Of a DNA stretch of 64,000 nt, positions 1-8,656 are shown one piece after another. Within the stretch, counting starts at the first letter, position 1; the number at the start of each line of letters is the position of its first letter. The position numbers and the translations under genes are program-made. Below the pieces are notes generated by a model, which saw only the letters and a program-made list of their open reading frames with translations, ran no database searches and had not been told where the DNA came from. Source of the stretch: Bradyrhizobium diazoefficiens (GTDB taxonomy: Bacteria > Pseudomonadota > Alphaproteobacteria > Rhizobiales > Xanthobacteraceae); assembly GCF_018129965.1 (NCBI RefSeq), contig NZ_JAFCKW010000002.1, positions 62,001 through 126,000 on the forward strand. The letters run 5' to 3'.

Positions 1-197
1 GTACTCCAAAGGAAATCGTCGACAAGCTCAGCGCGGTGGTCAACGAAATAAGCGCCACGCCTGAATTCCGCGAGCGTTTGCTGGGCTTGTCCCTTGAAGT
101 AGTGAGCAGCACTCCCGAAGAATATGGCCGCATGATTGCGTCGGACACAGAAAAATGGGGTGAGATTGCGCGTATTTCGGGTGTCGTAATTGAATGA
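1..197 (+). CDS. TctC-type solute-binding protein (Bug family), C-terminal end only
   Basis: Open reading frame entering from the left edge (first full codon at base 3) and ending in TGA at 195-197, so only the last 64 residues are visible. The stretch beginning TPKEIVDKLSAVVNEI and running through TPEEY to the end resembles the C-terminal lobe of periplasmic binding proteins of tripartite tricarboxylate transporters. Known role of the family: extracytoplasmic capture of carboxylates for a TctA/TctB membrane pair. The matching tctB and tctA lie at 3856-5945, separated from it by two acyl-CoA dehydrogenase genes and a dehydrogenase gene. This suggests that transporter and degradation genes belong to one regulon. 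The substrate cannot be read from this fragment. Confidence 0.7.
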   Translation, partial: TPKEIVDKLSAVVNEISATPEFRERLLGLSLEVVSSTPEEYGRMIASDTEKWGEIARISGVVIE

Positions 198-279
198 TCG
201 ATGAGCCGGGACGGTCATTCACATACAACGAAAGTAAATGATAGCCGTTAGCGCTATGCTCGGCGGATCGAGAGTGTCT

Positions 280-1404
280 ATGAACTTCGATTTCTCTGAT
301 GATCAAAAGTTCCTGAAAGCTGAAGCAAGAAAGTTCCTCGACGGGAATGCGCCTGCTTCGAAAGCTCGTGCAATTCTCAATGACAAGGATAAGTCATTTG
401 ACGAGAACCTTTGGCGCGCGGTTGCTGCACAGGGCTGGCTGGGAGCAGCCATTCCTGAAAGGTTCGGTGGGCTTGGTCTTGGTTATCTCGAACTGTGCGT
501 TATAGCGGAGGAACTGGGGCGTGCGATTGTCCCTATTCCGTTCGCTTCAACCGCTTACTTCTTGGCTGAACTGATCGGACTGGCGGGTGACGAAGACCAG
601 AAGTCACACATATTACCAAAAATCGCGAAAGGAGAGATGATCGGATCGATCGCGGTCGCTGAGGGGCCGGGCGTTCTTTCACCAGACGGTGTGCAGACGT
701 TCGTAGTGGACGGGAAGTTGAACGGAGTAAAAATCCCGGTCACTGACGGGATGATAGCGCATACGGCTGCAGTGCTGGCCTATGAAAACGGTCAACCAGC
801 GCTATTTCTTGTCGATTTGCAGCATGGATCGGTGGATCGAGAAAACCTTGATACCTTAGATCCTTCGCGCGGCGCCGCCGTTTTGAAGTTTAACGATTCT
901 CCGGTCACGCGAATAGGGAAGTTAGGTGAGGGATGGAAGCTGATTGAAAGTCTTTTTGATCGTGCTGCCGTGTTATTGGCCTTTGAGCAATGTGGTGGAA
1001 GCGATCGATGTCTGGAGATGGCAAGGTCGTATGCTCTTGAGCGGTACGCATTTGGACGGCCAATCGGATCGTACCAGGCCATTAAGCACAAACTCGCAGA
1101 CATGTACGTCAAGAATGAAGTTGCGCGTTCAAGCGCGTACTATGGAGCTTGGGCGCTCAATACCGATGCTCCTGAGCTTCCCATAGCGGCCAGTGCAGCG
1201 CGGATCGCTGCTTCGGATGCGTTTTGGTTCGCATCAAAAGAAAATATTCAGACGCACGGTGGTATCGGTTTCACCTGGGAGATGGATTGCCATCTCTACT
1301 ATCGGCGTTCGCATCAGCTGAGCCTGGTTGCCGGTGCGCCGCGGCTCTGGAAGGAGAGACTGGTATCTCAACTCGAAAAACGTGCATCAGATGGGAGTAT
1401 CTAG
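280..1404 (+). CDS. Acyl-CoA dehydrogenase, subunit A of a putative heteromeric pair
   Basis: 374 residues, cytoplasmic flavoenzyme of the acyl-CoA dehydrogenase superfamily (alpha,beta-dehydrogenation of an acyl-CoA). The start at 280 (MNFDFSDDQ) is chosen over the longer frame from 238 because the paralogue at 31302 begins with the same residues. The C-terminal part carries the FAD-contact motif QTHGGIGFTWE (about residues 325-335) but lacks the terminal GGT-E-I motif of ordinary homotetrameric enzymes. The next gene, two bases downstream, shows the opposite pattern. I infer an A/B heteromer of the kind known from bacterial steroid side-chain degradation. Base composition is lower in GC than the core genes at the right end of the window. 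Confidence 0.9.
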   Translation: MNFDFSDDQKFLKAEARKFLDGNAPASKARAILNDKDKSFDENLWRAVAAQGWLGAAIPERFGGLGLGYLELCVIAEELGRAIVPIPFASTAYFLAELIGLAGDEDQKSHILPKIAKGEMIGSIAVAEGPGVLSPDGVQTFVVDGKLNGVKIPVTDGMIAHTAAVLAYENGQPALFLVDLQHGSVDRENLDTLDPSRGAAVLKFNDSPVTRIGKLGEGWKLIESLFDRAAVLLAFEQCGGSDRCLEMARSYALERYAFGRPIGSYQAIKHKLADMYVKNEVARSSAYYGAWALNTDAPELPIAASAARIAASDAFWFASKENIQTHGGIGFTWEMDCHLYYRRSHQLSLVAGAPRLWKERLVSQLEKRASDGSI

Positions 1405-1406
1405 AG

Positions 1407-2621
1407 ATGGATTTTAACGACTCTCCCGAAGATGCTGAATATCGTCGAAATGTAAGGGCTTGGCTGGATCAAAACGTACCAAAAAAGATCGGTTCGACCG
1501 AACATGAGAAACTGGCTGCTGCTAAGGATTGGCAGGCGAAAAAAGCGGCTGTGGGATATGGATGCATCACTTGGCCCAAGGAATGGGGTGGCCCGGGCGG
1601 TACTGCTATTCAAAACGTTATCTTTACAGAAGAGGAGAGTAACTATCAGGTGCCGCCCAATCCTTTTCGAATTGGACTGGGGATGTGTTTACCGACAGTA
1701 ATGGCGGTGGGTGATGAAGATACCAAGAAGAGGTTCGTCGGGCCGGCTATGCGAGGCGAAGAAATTTGGTGTCAGTTGTTCTCCGAACCGTCGGCAGGTT
1801 CTGATCTTGGTGCATCACGTACCCGTGCCGTTCGTGCAGACGGAAAGTCTGATTGGATCATAAACGGACAAAAGGTTTGGACAACGCTCGCTCAATACTC
1901 AGACTATGGAATTGTAATCTGTCGAACCGACCCAAACGTCCCTAAACATAAGGGACTTACGATGTTCTGGGTCGACATGAAGGACCCTGGGGTCAAGGTG
2001 ACACCAATAAGACAGATGTCGGGCGGTGCGGAATTCAATGAGGTTTTCCTGGCCGATGTGCGCGTCAAGGATAGTCAACGATTGGGCGCGGTAGGCGGCG
2101 GCTGGAAAGTCAGTTTGATCACTCTCATGACGGAGCGGCTGGCTGTAGGAAAATTGAGCGGCGCGAATTGGGCGCAGTTTTTAGACGCCGCTCGGCGGAC
2201 GCCAGGTATCGGTGGAACTCCCGCATTGAAGGATCAGTCGTTACGAGAGAAGCTTGCCGACTGGTATGTCCAGGACGAGGCAATCAAGCACACACGAAAC
2301 CGCGCGATGACTGCGATTTCGAAGGGCCAGATTCCAGGTCCCGAGAACTCCATCAGCAAAATTATAGCAGCGACCAAGTTGCAAGAGCTTTCACATGCGG
2401 CTGTCGAAATGCTGGATCAGTACGGAATAGTCAGCGGTCCGTATCTGTCGGAATCAGCCGGACAATTCCACGCCACTTTGCTGACTGCGCCTGGTCTCAG
2501 AATCGCCGGTGGTACCGACGAGATATTGCGCAATATATTGGCCGAGCGCGTTCTTGGCCTGCCTGGAGAAATACGCGTCGATAAGGATGTTGCGTTTCGG
2601 GACGTTCCGACGGGGCGTTAA
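1407..2621 (+). CDS. Acyl-CoA dehydrogenase, subunit B of a putative heteromeric pair
   Basis: 404 residues. It starts at the ATG two bases after the stop of the upstream acyl-CoA dehydrogenase. The longer frame from 1224 only overlaps that gene and is not used. The middle domain is well preserved (CQLFSEPSAGSDLG, then WIINGQKVWTT), which is typical for the flavin and substrate pocket. The C-terminus has RIAGGTDEILRNILAERV but, where most relatives have Q-x-H-G-G-x-G, this protein has a divergent MLDQYGIVSG. Its motifs complement those of subunit A, so I infer a shared active site in a mixed tetramer. The closest relative in the window is the protein at 32449-33651. Confidence 0.9.
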   Translation: MDFNDSPEDAEYRRNVRAWLDQNVPKKIGSTEHEKLAAAKDWQAKKAAVGYGCITWPKEWGGPGGTAIQNVIFTEEESNYQVPPNPFRIGLGMCLPTVMAVGDEDTKKRFVGPAMRGEEIWCQLFSEPSAGSDLGASRTRAVRADGKSDWIINGQKVWTTLAQYSDYGIVICRTDPNVPKHKGLTMFWVDMKDPGVKVTPIRQMSGGAEFNEVFLADVRVKDSQRLGAVGGGWKVSLITLMTERLAVGKLSGANWAQFLDAARRTPGIGGTPALKDQSLREKLADWYVQDEAIKHTRNRAMTAISKGQIPGPENSISKIIAATKLQELSHAAVEMLDQYGIVSGPYLSESAGQFHATLLTAPGLRIAGGTDEILRNILAERVLGLPGEIRVDKDVAFRDVPTGR

Positions 2622-2703
2622 CTGCACCATTGATCGTGGCGGCGATATGGAGCACGGCCGATGTGCAAACTTGGGCCGTCGAGACAAACGTAGGCTGGAC
2701 AAA

Positions 2704-3600
2704 ATGAAGCTATGCGCAGGACGTATTGCCATTGTAACGGGGGCAGGGCGAGGTGTAGGCCGCGAATACGCACTTATGTTGGCGAAACACGGTGCCAAGG
2801 TCGTGGTCAACGATCTTGGTGTTGAAATCGATGGTTCCGGACGCGATAGCGGTCCCGCAAACGATGTTGTTCAAGCTATCAGGAACGGAGGCGGAGAAGC
2901 CGTAGCCAGCAGTGATGACGTATCAAGCTGGGATGGCGCCAAGAAAATGATCGATACAGCAATCAGCACGTTCGGCGGCCTCGATATTCTCGTCAACAAT
3001 GCGGGAATTCTGAGGCCGCGTATGCTTGTGAACATGACGGAGGCGGAATGGGATGACGTCATCAGGGTGCATCTAAAGGGTACTTTTGCACCGTGCCGTC
3101 ATGCCGTTAGCTACTGGAAGATGAAAAGCAAGGATACGGAGAGGCCGGTCAACGCTCGTATTATCAATACATCTTCCGTATCAGGACTGTTTGGTAATAT
3201 CGGTCAAGCCAACTACGGAGCAGCTAAGGCAGGTGTCACAGCCTTCTCGATTATTGCCGCGCGGGAGTTGGGTCGTATCGGTGTGACGGTAAATGCTATT
3301 GCACCTAGTGCGCTTACAAGGCTGACAGAAGATTTTCCACCTCGTACGGAAGAACAAAAGGCAGCCGCTGATCCCAAATGGGCGGCGCCTGTTGTGGTCT
3401 TTCTTGCAAGCGAAGGTGCCGCTGATATCACTGGGCGCGTATTCTATGTCGGGAATGGAATTTTCTCTGTCATGGAAGGGTGGCACCGCGGCCCGCAATC
3501 CGAGCCATTTGATGATCCTATCGAGCTGGGTCCTGTTTTGCGGAAAATGTCTTTTCAGGCTCGCAGAAATTGCGATCTGGATGGAAATGAGGTGGATTGA
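2704..3600 (+). CDS. Short-chain dehydrogenase, 3-hydroxyacyl-CoA dehydrogenase type (MFE-2-like)
   Basis: 298 residues from ATG 2704; an in-frame ATG at 2647 is possible but would add a tail outside the fold. The Rossmann motif is TGAGRGVGR near residues 12-20. The cofactor-side motif VVVNDLG with the GSGRDSGPAND insertion is characteristic of the dehydrogenase domain of peroxisomal-type multifunctional enzyme 2. The active site shows NTSS and YGAAK. The likely reaction is NAD-dependent oxidation of a 3-hydroxyacyl-CoA, the step after hydration. It follows the paired acyl-CoA dehydrogenases with a gap of about 80 bases, so the three probably form one operon. A paralogue lies at 37383-38303. 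Confidence 0.88.
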   Translation: MKLCAGRIAIVTGAGRGVGREYALMLAKHGAKVVVNDLGVEIDGSGRDSGPANDVVQAIRNGGGEAVASSDDVSSWDGAKKMIDTAISTFGGLDILVNNAGILRPRMLVNMTEAEWDDVIRVHLKGTFAPCRHAVSYWKMKSKDTERPVNARIINTSSVSGLFGNIGQANYGAAKAGVTAFSIIAARELGRIGVTVNAIAPSALTRLTEDFPPRTEEQKAAADPKWAAPVVVFLASEGAADITGRVFYVGNGIFSVMEGWHRGPQSEPFDDPIELGPVLRKMSFQARRNCDLDGNEVD

Positions 3601-3659
3601 AGCATTGTGTCGGTTAAGCGATGTTTCGCTGAGAATCCAGAAGCTCGCGGTTTTTATTT

Positions 3660-3678
3660 ATAGATGATACCTATCAAT
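3660..3678. promoter_or_regulatory. Operator-like 19-bp site shared with 27399-27417
   Basis: The sequence reads ATAGAT, five variable bases, then CTATCAAT. The same outer bases, at the same spacing, occur at 27399-27417. Both are in gene-free DNA in front of transporter genes (tctBA here, livGFHM there). The right arm is the near inverse of the left, as expected for a dimeric repressor such as a TetR, GntR or IclR protein. The regulator is not identified. Confidence 0.4.
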
Positions 3679-3855
3679 GCTGAACGTTTTTACGCTGGCC
3701 GCCGTGCTAGGTAAAATAGCGGGCTGCGGAATCTGTTTTTCAAATGAAGGCTAGATGTCCTGCTGCCGGTAAAACGAGAAGATATGAAAACCGCATGATC
3801 ATCAAACGGCTTGTCCGAGCGGGCGCAGACCTGACGGATTGGGAGTATACATCAC

Positions 3856-4305
3856 ATGCTCAAAATTCGTGGACCGCAGGATGTGGGCGCCGGCATCCTA
3901 TTTCTGGCGTTCGGCATCGCCATGCTCATGGGTTCGGCGGATCTGGCTCAGGGAACACCGCTCAGAATGGGGCCAGGCTACGCGCCGAGGCTATTGTGTT
4001 ATGGGCTGATAATTATTGGCGCTGCACTGCTGTTGCGTGGTCTAAAAATTGATGGAGAGAGCACAGGGCCCTGGAATTTTCGTGCGATGATCTTTGTACT
4101 TCTCTCCATACTTGTATTTGCGTTCGGGATAGAACGTTTGGGGCTGGTCCTGACGACTTTTCTGGTAGTCGGTATTAGCAGCCTGGCTACCAAGGTCTTC
4201 CGTCCAGTCGAACTGATTGCTGTCTGCATATCCATGGCAGTTGGTAGTACTCTGCTGTTCGTCTACGGGCTGAGATTGACCATTCCAGTTTGGCCACAGT
4301 TTTAG
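3856..4305 (+). CDS. tctB: Tripartite tricarboxylate transporter, small membrane subunit TctB
   Basis: 149 residues, strongly hydrophobic, with about four membrane segments (around residues 10-30, 45-60, 77-110 and 122-143). Both the length and the pattern, including an early G-x-x-F-L-A-F-G-I-A type helix and RMGPGYAP in the first loop, fit the TctB family. The start ATG at 3856 has GGGAG about ten bases upstream. It is followed after 11 bases by tctA. TctB is the poorly conserved four-helix partner that anchors the large TctA subunit in the inner membrane. The binding protein gene of the system is probably the one truncated at the left edge. Confidence 0.85.
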   Translation: MLKIRGPQDVGAGILFLAFGIAMLMGSADLAQGTPLRMGPGYAPRLLCYGLIIIGAALLLRGLKIDGESTGPWNFRAMIFVLLSILVFAFGIERLGLVLTTFLVVGISSLATKVFRPVELIAVCISMAVGSTLLFVYGLRLTIPVWPQF

Positions 4306-4316
4306 CAGGTGGCAAA

Positions 4317-5945
4317 ATGGAGATGATTCACAACCTGGCACTTGGTTTTAGCGTTGCGTTGCTGCCGGCCAATCTATTCTTCGCGCTGGTCGGTTGCCTT
4401 GTGGGAACACTGGTAGGTGTGTTGCCTGGTCTCGGTCCACTCGCAACGATGGCAATGCTTTTGCCGGTCACGTATTATCTGCCGCCTGAATCTTCCTTAA
4501 TTATGCTGGCCGGCATTTACTACGGTGCGCAGTACGGCGGTTCTACAACAGCTATCTTGGTGAATTTGCCGGGAGAAAGTTCTTCCGCAGTAACTTGCAT
4601 CGACGGTTACCAAATGGCGCGACAGGGACGGGCTGGTCCGGCCCTTGCTACTGCGGCGTTAGCGTCATTCTTCGCAGGGACAGTATCGACAATTCTTATT
4701 GCAATGTTTGCGCCTCCACTTTCGGAGGTTGGCCTTGCGTTTAAGCCCCCTGACTATTTTTCTCTGATGGTTCTCGGTTTGGTCGGCGCAATGGTGCTGT
4801 CTCATGGGTCAATTCTTAAAGCCGTTGGTATGGTTTGCCTTGGCCTGCTACTGGGCCTAATTGGCACGGATGCAAACACCGGAGTTGAACGCTATTCTTT
4901 CGGGATTATTGAACTCGCCGACGGCCTGGACTTCGTGCCGGTCGCTATGGGAATTTTCGGTTTGAGTGAACTCATTTCCAACCTGGGAAATAGCGATGAA
5001 CGCAAACTGGTCTCAAGAAAGATCAGCCGTCTTTGGCCGACGATGGATGATTTCAAGCGAGCATGGCCGGCGGTTTTACGAGGCACCGGCACAGGCTCGA
5101 TACTCGGAATTTTGCCGGGCGGCGGCGCATTGTTGAGTTCATTCGCAGCTTATGCGATTGAGAAAAAGATTTCTCGTACGCCAGAACGCTTTGGCAAAGG
5201 AGCAATTGAAGGTGTTGCGGGCCCCGAAGCTGCTAATAATGCAGGTGCTCAGACATCGTTTATTCCAATGCTAACGCTTGGCATTCCATCGAACGTAATT
5301 ATGGCTATGATGATAGGTGCGATGACAATTCAGGGTATTACACCTGGTCCTCAAGTAATGACCGAGCGGCCTGGTTTATTCTGGGGAATGATCGCGAGCA
5401 TGTGGGTTGGAAATCTAATGCTCGTTGTTATCAATCTTCCGATGATTAGTATGTGGGTGCGACTGTTAAGTGTTCCCTATAGGATTCTCTTTCCAGCGAT
5501 CATCCTGCTTTGTGGCATTGGCGTTTATAGCGTTCATAATTCCGGATTCGACGTGCTTATTACCGCGGCGCTTGGACTGCTCGGTTACATAATGATCAGG
5601 CTCGGTTGCGAGCCTGCTCCTATGGCGCTGGGTTTTGTGCTGGGGCCCCTTATGGAAGAAAACCTAAGAAGATCGATGTTGCTCTCTCGCGGCGATCCTA
5701 TCGTGTTTCTCACGCGTCCTATCAGCGCAACTTTACTTAGTTATTTCGTTTCTGTTGTTGTTAACGCTTGTTCTGCCAGCGTTCCGAAAACAGCGCGAGG
5801 TTGTATTTCAAGAGTAGTCGGGCGCTGTTCAAATAAACGGAGATCATCGACGGAAGTTGATTATTGCAAATTCACCGTTCACGCTGGTTGTGGATCGAGA
5901 TTTATCGCTCGTCGACGGGCTCCGAGTGATCTAACGCTCTTATGA
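4317..5945 (+). CDS. tctA: Tripartite tricarboxylate transporter, large membrane subunit TctA, frameshifted tail
   Basis: 542 residues as read. The first 470 or so are a typical TctA: GVLPGLGPLATMAMLLP early, YYGAQYGGSTTAILVNLPGE, and a second G-x-x-P-G-G-G-A motif near residue 267, within 10 or more membrane helices. It starts at ATG 4317 (MEMIHNL), after AGGTGG. After RPISATL the tail becomes unlike the family and rich in Arg, Ser and Cys. Skipping one base near 5736 gives instead VISFLLLLTLVLPAF and a stop at 5815-5817, giving a family-like ending and about 499 residues, the usual TctA length. I therefore see a +1 frameshift, either a real mutation or a sequencing error. Helices before it are intact. 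Confidence 0.85.
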   Translation: MEMIHNLALGFSVALLPANLFFALVGCLVGTLVGVLPGLGPLATMAMLLPVTYYLPPESSLIMLAGIYYGAQYGGSTTAILVNLPGESSSAVTCIDGYQMARQGRAGPALATAALASFFAGTVSTILIAMFAPPLSEVGLAFKPPDYFSLMVLGLVGAMVLSHGSILKAVGMVCLGLLLGLIGTDANTGVERYSFGIIELADGLDFVPVAMGIFGLSELISNLGNSDERKLVSRKISRLWPTMDDFKRAWPAVLRGTGTGSILGILPGGGALLSSFAAYAIEKKISRTPERFGKGAIEGVAGPEAANNAGAQTSFIPMLTLGIPSNVIMAMMIGAMTIQGITPGPQVMTERPGLFWGMIASMWVGNLMLVVINLPMISMWVRLLSVPYRILFPAIILLCGIGVYSVHNSGFDVLITAALGLLGYIMIRLGCEPAPMALGFVLGPLMEENLRRSMLLSRGDPIVFLTRPISATLLSYFVSVVVNACSASVPKTARGCISRVVGRCSNKRRSSTEVDYCKFTVHAGCGSRFIARRRAPSDLTLL

Positions 5946-6240
5946 ATGCGTTCTACCGAATCCGGATCGGTGATATCGGCTACGGAAAGCAAGCGCCGAA
6001 TCGCAGTGAGCAGAAATTCTTGCAAAATATAGCGTTCGTGAAATCAGACGCACCAAGATGCGGTGGTGGTTCAGCGCGATAATGTGAAAGCATCTTGAGG
6101 ATTTATAGATTTTTCGACGTTGAATTGCTCATTAAGACGGTTTGAGCGCGTTGTACTCGGAAATGAAAGTAGTTGCATTGATGATTTGCAACTCACCGAC
6201 GCGGCGTTGTTTCTTATAACAAAATTTGCGGAGGAATTCC
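5946..6240. other. Intergenic DNA between tctA and a GC-rich block
   Basis: If tctA really ends at 5817, the gene-free stretch is about 420 bases. I see no convincing gene, RNA or terminator. A TTTATAGAT half-site resembling the left arm of the 3660 operator lies near 6101-6110. Composition changes abruptly from A+T-rich to GC-rich at its right end. Confidence 0.5.
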
Positions 6241-6276
6241 ATGCGCGCAGTCGATCTGCCGAAGCCATTCACATGA
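6241..6276 (+). CDS. Possible 11-residue leader peptide translationally coupled to the next gene
   Basis: A very good ribosome site (GGAGG, six bases before ATG 6241) leads into an 11-codon frame (MRAVDLPKPFT) whose TGA overlaps the ATG of the acyl-CoA dehydrogenase at 6273 as ATGA. It could be a coupling leader, or the surviving first codons of a gene cut away when the GC-rich block was joined. The short length makes any claim weak. Confidence 0.25.
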   Translation: MRAVDLPKPFT

Positions 6277-7436
6277 CACACCACGAGCAAGATTTTTCAG
6301 ACATCCGCGGGTCGGTCGCGAAGCTTTGCGCGCAATTCCCCGGCGAATACTGGCGCAAGCTGGATCGCGAGATGGCGTACCCGAAAGAGTTCGTTCAGGC
6401 CTTGATCGACGCTGGCTATCTGTCGGTGCTGATCCCGGAGGAATACGGCGGGTCCGGACTGAAACTGTCGGCGGCGGCGGCGATCATGGAAGAGATCCAG
6501 TTGTCCGGCTGCAACGGCGGCGCCTGCCACGCCCAGATGTACACCATGGGCGTGCTGCTGCGGCATGGCAGCGAGGAGCAGCGCCAGACCTGGCTACCGC
6601 GCATCGCCAGCGGCGAGTTGCGCCTGCAGGCCTTCGGCGTCACCGAGCCGACCAGCGGCACCGATACGTCCTCGCTCAAGACGTTCGCAAAGCGTGACGG
6701 CGACGCCTACGTCGTCAACGGCCAGAAAATCTGGACCAGCCGCGCCGAACATTCCGACCTGATGATCCTGCTGGCGCGCACCACGCCGAAGGAACAGGCT
6801 GCCAAGCGCACCGACGGCCTGTCGGTGTTCCTCGTCGATATGCAGGAAGCGAAGACATCCGGCGGACTCACCATCCGCCCGATCCGCACCATGATGAACC
6901 ACTCCACCACGGAGGTGTTCTTCGACAACCTTCGCGTGCCTGCGAAAAACCTCGTCGGCGAGGAAGGCAAGGGCTTCCGCTACATCCTGTCGGGCATGAA
7001 CGCGGAGCGCATTCTCATTGCGTCGGAATGCGTCGGCGACGCGAAGTGGTTCATCAACAAGGCCAGCGCCTATGCCCGCGAACGCGCTGTGTTTGGGCGG
7101 CCGATCGGTCAGAACCAGGGCATCCAGTTCCCGATCGCGAAGTCCTACGCCAACATGCGCGCCGCCGAACTGATGGTGAAGGAAGCCACGCGGCTCTATG
7201 AGGCGAGCAAGGATTGCGGCGCCGAGGCCAACATGGCCAAGATGCTGGCCGCCGACGCCTCCTTCGAGGCGGCCAACGCCTGTATCCAGACCCATGGCGG
7301 CTTCGGCTTCGCCGAGGAATACGACATCGAGCGCAAGTTCCGCGAGACGCGGCTTTACTCGGTCGCGCCGATCTCCACCAACCTGATCCTGTCGTTCCTC
7401 GCCGAGCATGTGCTCGGCATGCCGCGTTCGTATTAG
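6273..7436 (+). CDS. Acyl-CoA dehydrogenase, conventional homotetrameric type
   Basis: 387 residues from ATG 6273; the longer frame from 6120 runs through A+T-rich noncoding sequence. It carries the complete set of family motifs: GVTEPTSGTDTSS in the middle domain, VNGQKIWTSRAEHSD, then CIQTHGGFGFAEEYDIERKFRE with no split of motifs as in the paired enzymes. Expected reaction: FAD-dependent 2,3-dehydrogenation of an acyl-CoA, with electrons passed to ETF. It is clearly more GC-rich than its left neighbours and pairs with the CaiB-type CoA transferase at 7568. The two probably act on the same acid: CoA transfer first, then dehydrogenation. It may be a later addition to the region. Confidence 0.92.
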   Translation: MTHHEQDFSDIRGSVAKLCAQFPGEYWRKLDREMAYPKEFVQALIDAGYLSVLIPEEYGGSGLKLSAAAAIMEEIQLSGCNGGACHAQMYTMGVLLRHGSEEQRQTWLPRIASGELRLQAFGVTEPTSGTDTSSLKTFAKRDGDAYVVNGQKIWTSRAEHSDLMILLARTTPKEQAAKRTDGLSVFLVDMQEAKTSGGLTIRPIRTMMNHSTTEVFFDNLRVPAKNLVGEEGKGFRYILSGMNAERILIASECVGDAKWFINKASAYARERAVFGRPIGQNQGIQFPIAKSYANMRAAELMVKEATRLYEASKDCGAEANMAKMLAADASFEAANACIQTHGGFGFAEEYDIERKFRETRLYSVAPISTNLILSFLAEHVLGMPRSY

Positions 7437-7444
7437 CCAGTGCC

Positions 7445-7533
7445 GTCATTGCTGTGAGCGAAGCGAAGCCATCCAGATAGGGTACAACATGCAAAGACTG
7501 GATTGCTTCGTCGCTGACGCTCCTCGCAACGAC
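7445..7533. repeat. Degenerate copy of a dispersed inverted-repeat element
   Basis: Left arm GTCATTGC-TGTGAGCGAAGC (from 7445) and right arm CTGGATTGCTTCGTCGCTGA (from 7498) face each other. The same core, GTCATTGCGAGC to CTGGATTGCTTCG, forms a perfect palindrome at 59388-59465. It is a REP-like element common in Bradyrhizobium-type genomes and lies between the acyl-CoA dehydrogenase and CaiB genes. A transcript would form a long hairpin here. Confidence 0.75.
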
Positions 7534-7567
7534 GAAAACAGTAATCATCGTGCTTCAGGGATAAGCG

Positions 7568-8656
7568 ATGCTACCGCTTGAAGGATTGACCGTCGTCGCC
7601 GTCGAACAGGCCGTCGCAGCGCCGTTCTGCACGTCGCGCCTCGCGGACGCGGGTGCGACGGTCTACAAGGTCGAGCGGCCGGAAGGCGATTTCGCCCGCG
7701 GCTATGACGCGGCGGCCAGGGGCCAGAGCAGCTACTTCGTCTGGCTCAACCGCGGCAAGACGTCCGTCGTCATCGATCTCGCCACCGGCGACGGTCGCAG
7801 GACGTTGGAAAAACTGATCGCGGGCGCGGACGTGCTGGTGCAGAACCTCAAGCCCGGCGCGATGGACAAGCTCGGCTTCGCCCGCGAACGGCTGCGCAGG
7901 GATTATCCCGGCCTCGTCATCTGCACCATCTCGGGCTACGGCGACGACGGCCCCTATGCCGGGCGCAAGGCCTACGACCTGCTGATCCAGGCCGAGAGCG
8001 GCCTTGCCTCCATCACCGGCGGCCCGGAGACGCCGGCGCGCGTCGGCCTCTCCATCGTCGACATCGCGACCGGCGCCACCGCGCATGCCGCCATCCTCGA
8101 AGCCCTGATCGGGCGCAGCAAGACCGGACAGGGCGCGGACATCCGCATCTCGATGTTCGACGTGATGGCCGACTGGCTGACCGTGCCGCTGCTGAACGCC
8201 GAGAACGGCCATCCGCCCAAGCGCATGGGCCTCGCCCACACCTCCATCGCGCCCTACGGCGTATTCCGCTCGAAGGACGGACGCGAAATCCTGATCTCGA
8301 TCCAGAGCGAGCGCGAGTGGAAGAAGCTCTGCGCCGAGGTCATGAACATGCCGTATCTTCCGAACGATCCACGATTCAGCAACATGGTCGAGCGCGTCCG
8401 CAACCGCAAACTGACCGACGACACCGTGAGCGATGTGTTCGGGACGATGACCCGCGACGATTTGCTCAAGCGCCTGACCGAGGCCGACATCGCATTCGCC
8501 GAGGTCAATACGATGGACGACTTATCAGTGCATCCGCATCTGCGCCGCATCGAGGTCGAGACACCCAACGGCACGGTTGCTTATCCGGCTCCAGCTTCCA
8601 TCGTCGTGGATGAGATGCGTCATTACGGCGCAGTCCCAGCCGTCGGAAATCAATAA
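7568..8656 (+). CDS. CaiB/BaiF family CoA transferase
   Basis: 362 residues, type III CoA transferase. It opens with LPLEGLTVVAVEQAVAAPFC and continues with KVERPEGDFARGYD, where the catalytic aspartate is expected within the first 160-180 residues of the family. The phrases SGYGDDGPYAGRKAYDL and AESGLASITGGPE are typical of the family. Known chemistry: transfer of CoA from a donor acyl-CoA to a free carboxylic acid without ATP. The length is slightly below the 380-400 usual for the group but both domains are present. Start ATG 7568 is preceded by AGGGATAAG. Its GC-rich composition matches the acyl-CoA dehydrogenase upstream, from which it is separated by the inverted-repeat element. Confidence 0.9.
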   Translation: MLPLEGLTVVAVEQAVAAPFCTSRLADAGATVYKVERPEGDFARGYDAAARGQSSYFVWLNRGKTSVVIDLATGDGRRTLEKLIAGADVLVQNLKPGAMDKLGFARERLRRDYPGLVICTISGYGDDGPYAGRKAYDLLIQAESGLASITGGPETPARVGLSIVDIATGATAHAAILEALIGRSKTGQGADIRISMFDVMADWLTVPLLNAENGHPPKRMGLAHTSIAPYGVFRSKDGREILISIQSEREWKKLCAEVMNMPYLPNDPRFSNMVERVRNRKLTDDTVSDVFGTMTRDDLLKRLTEADIAFAEVNTMDDLSVHPHLRRIEVETPNGTVAYPAPASIVVDEMRHYGAVPAVGNQ

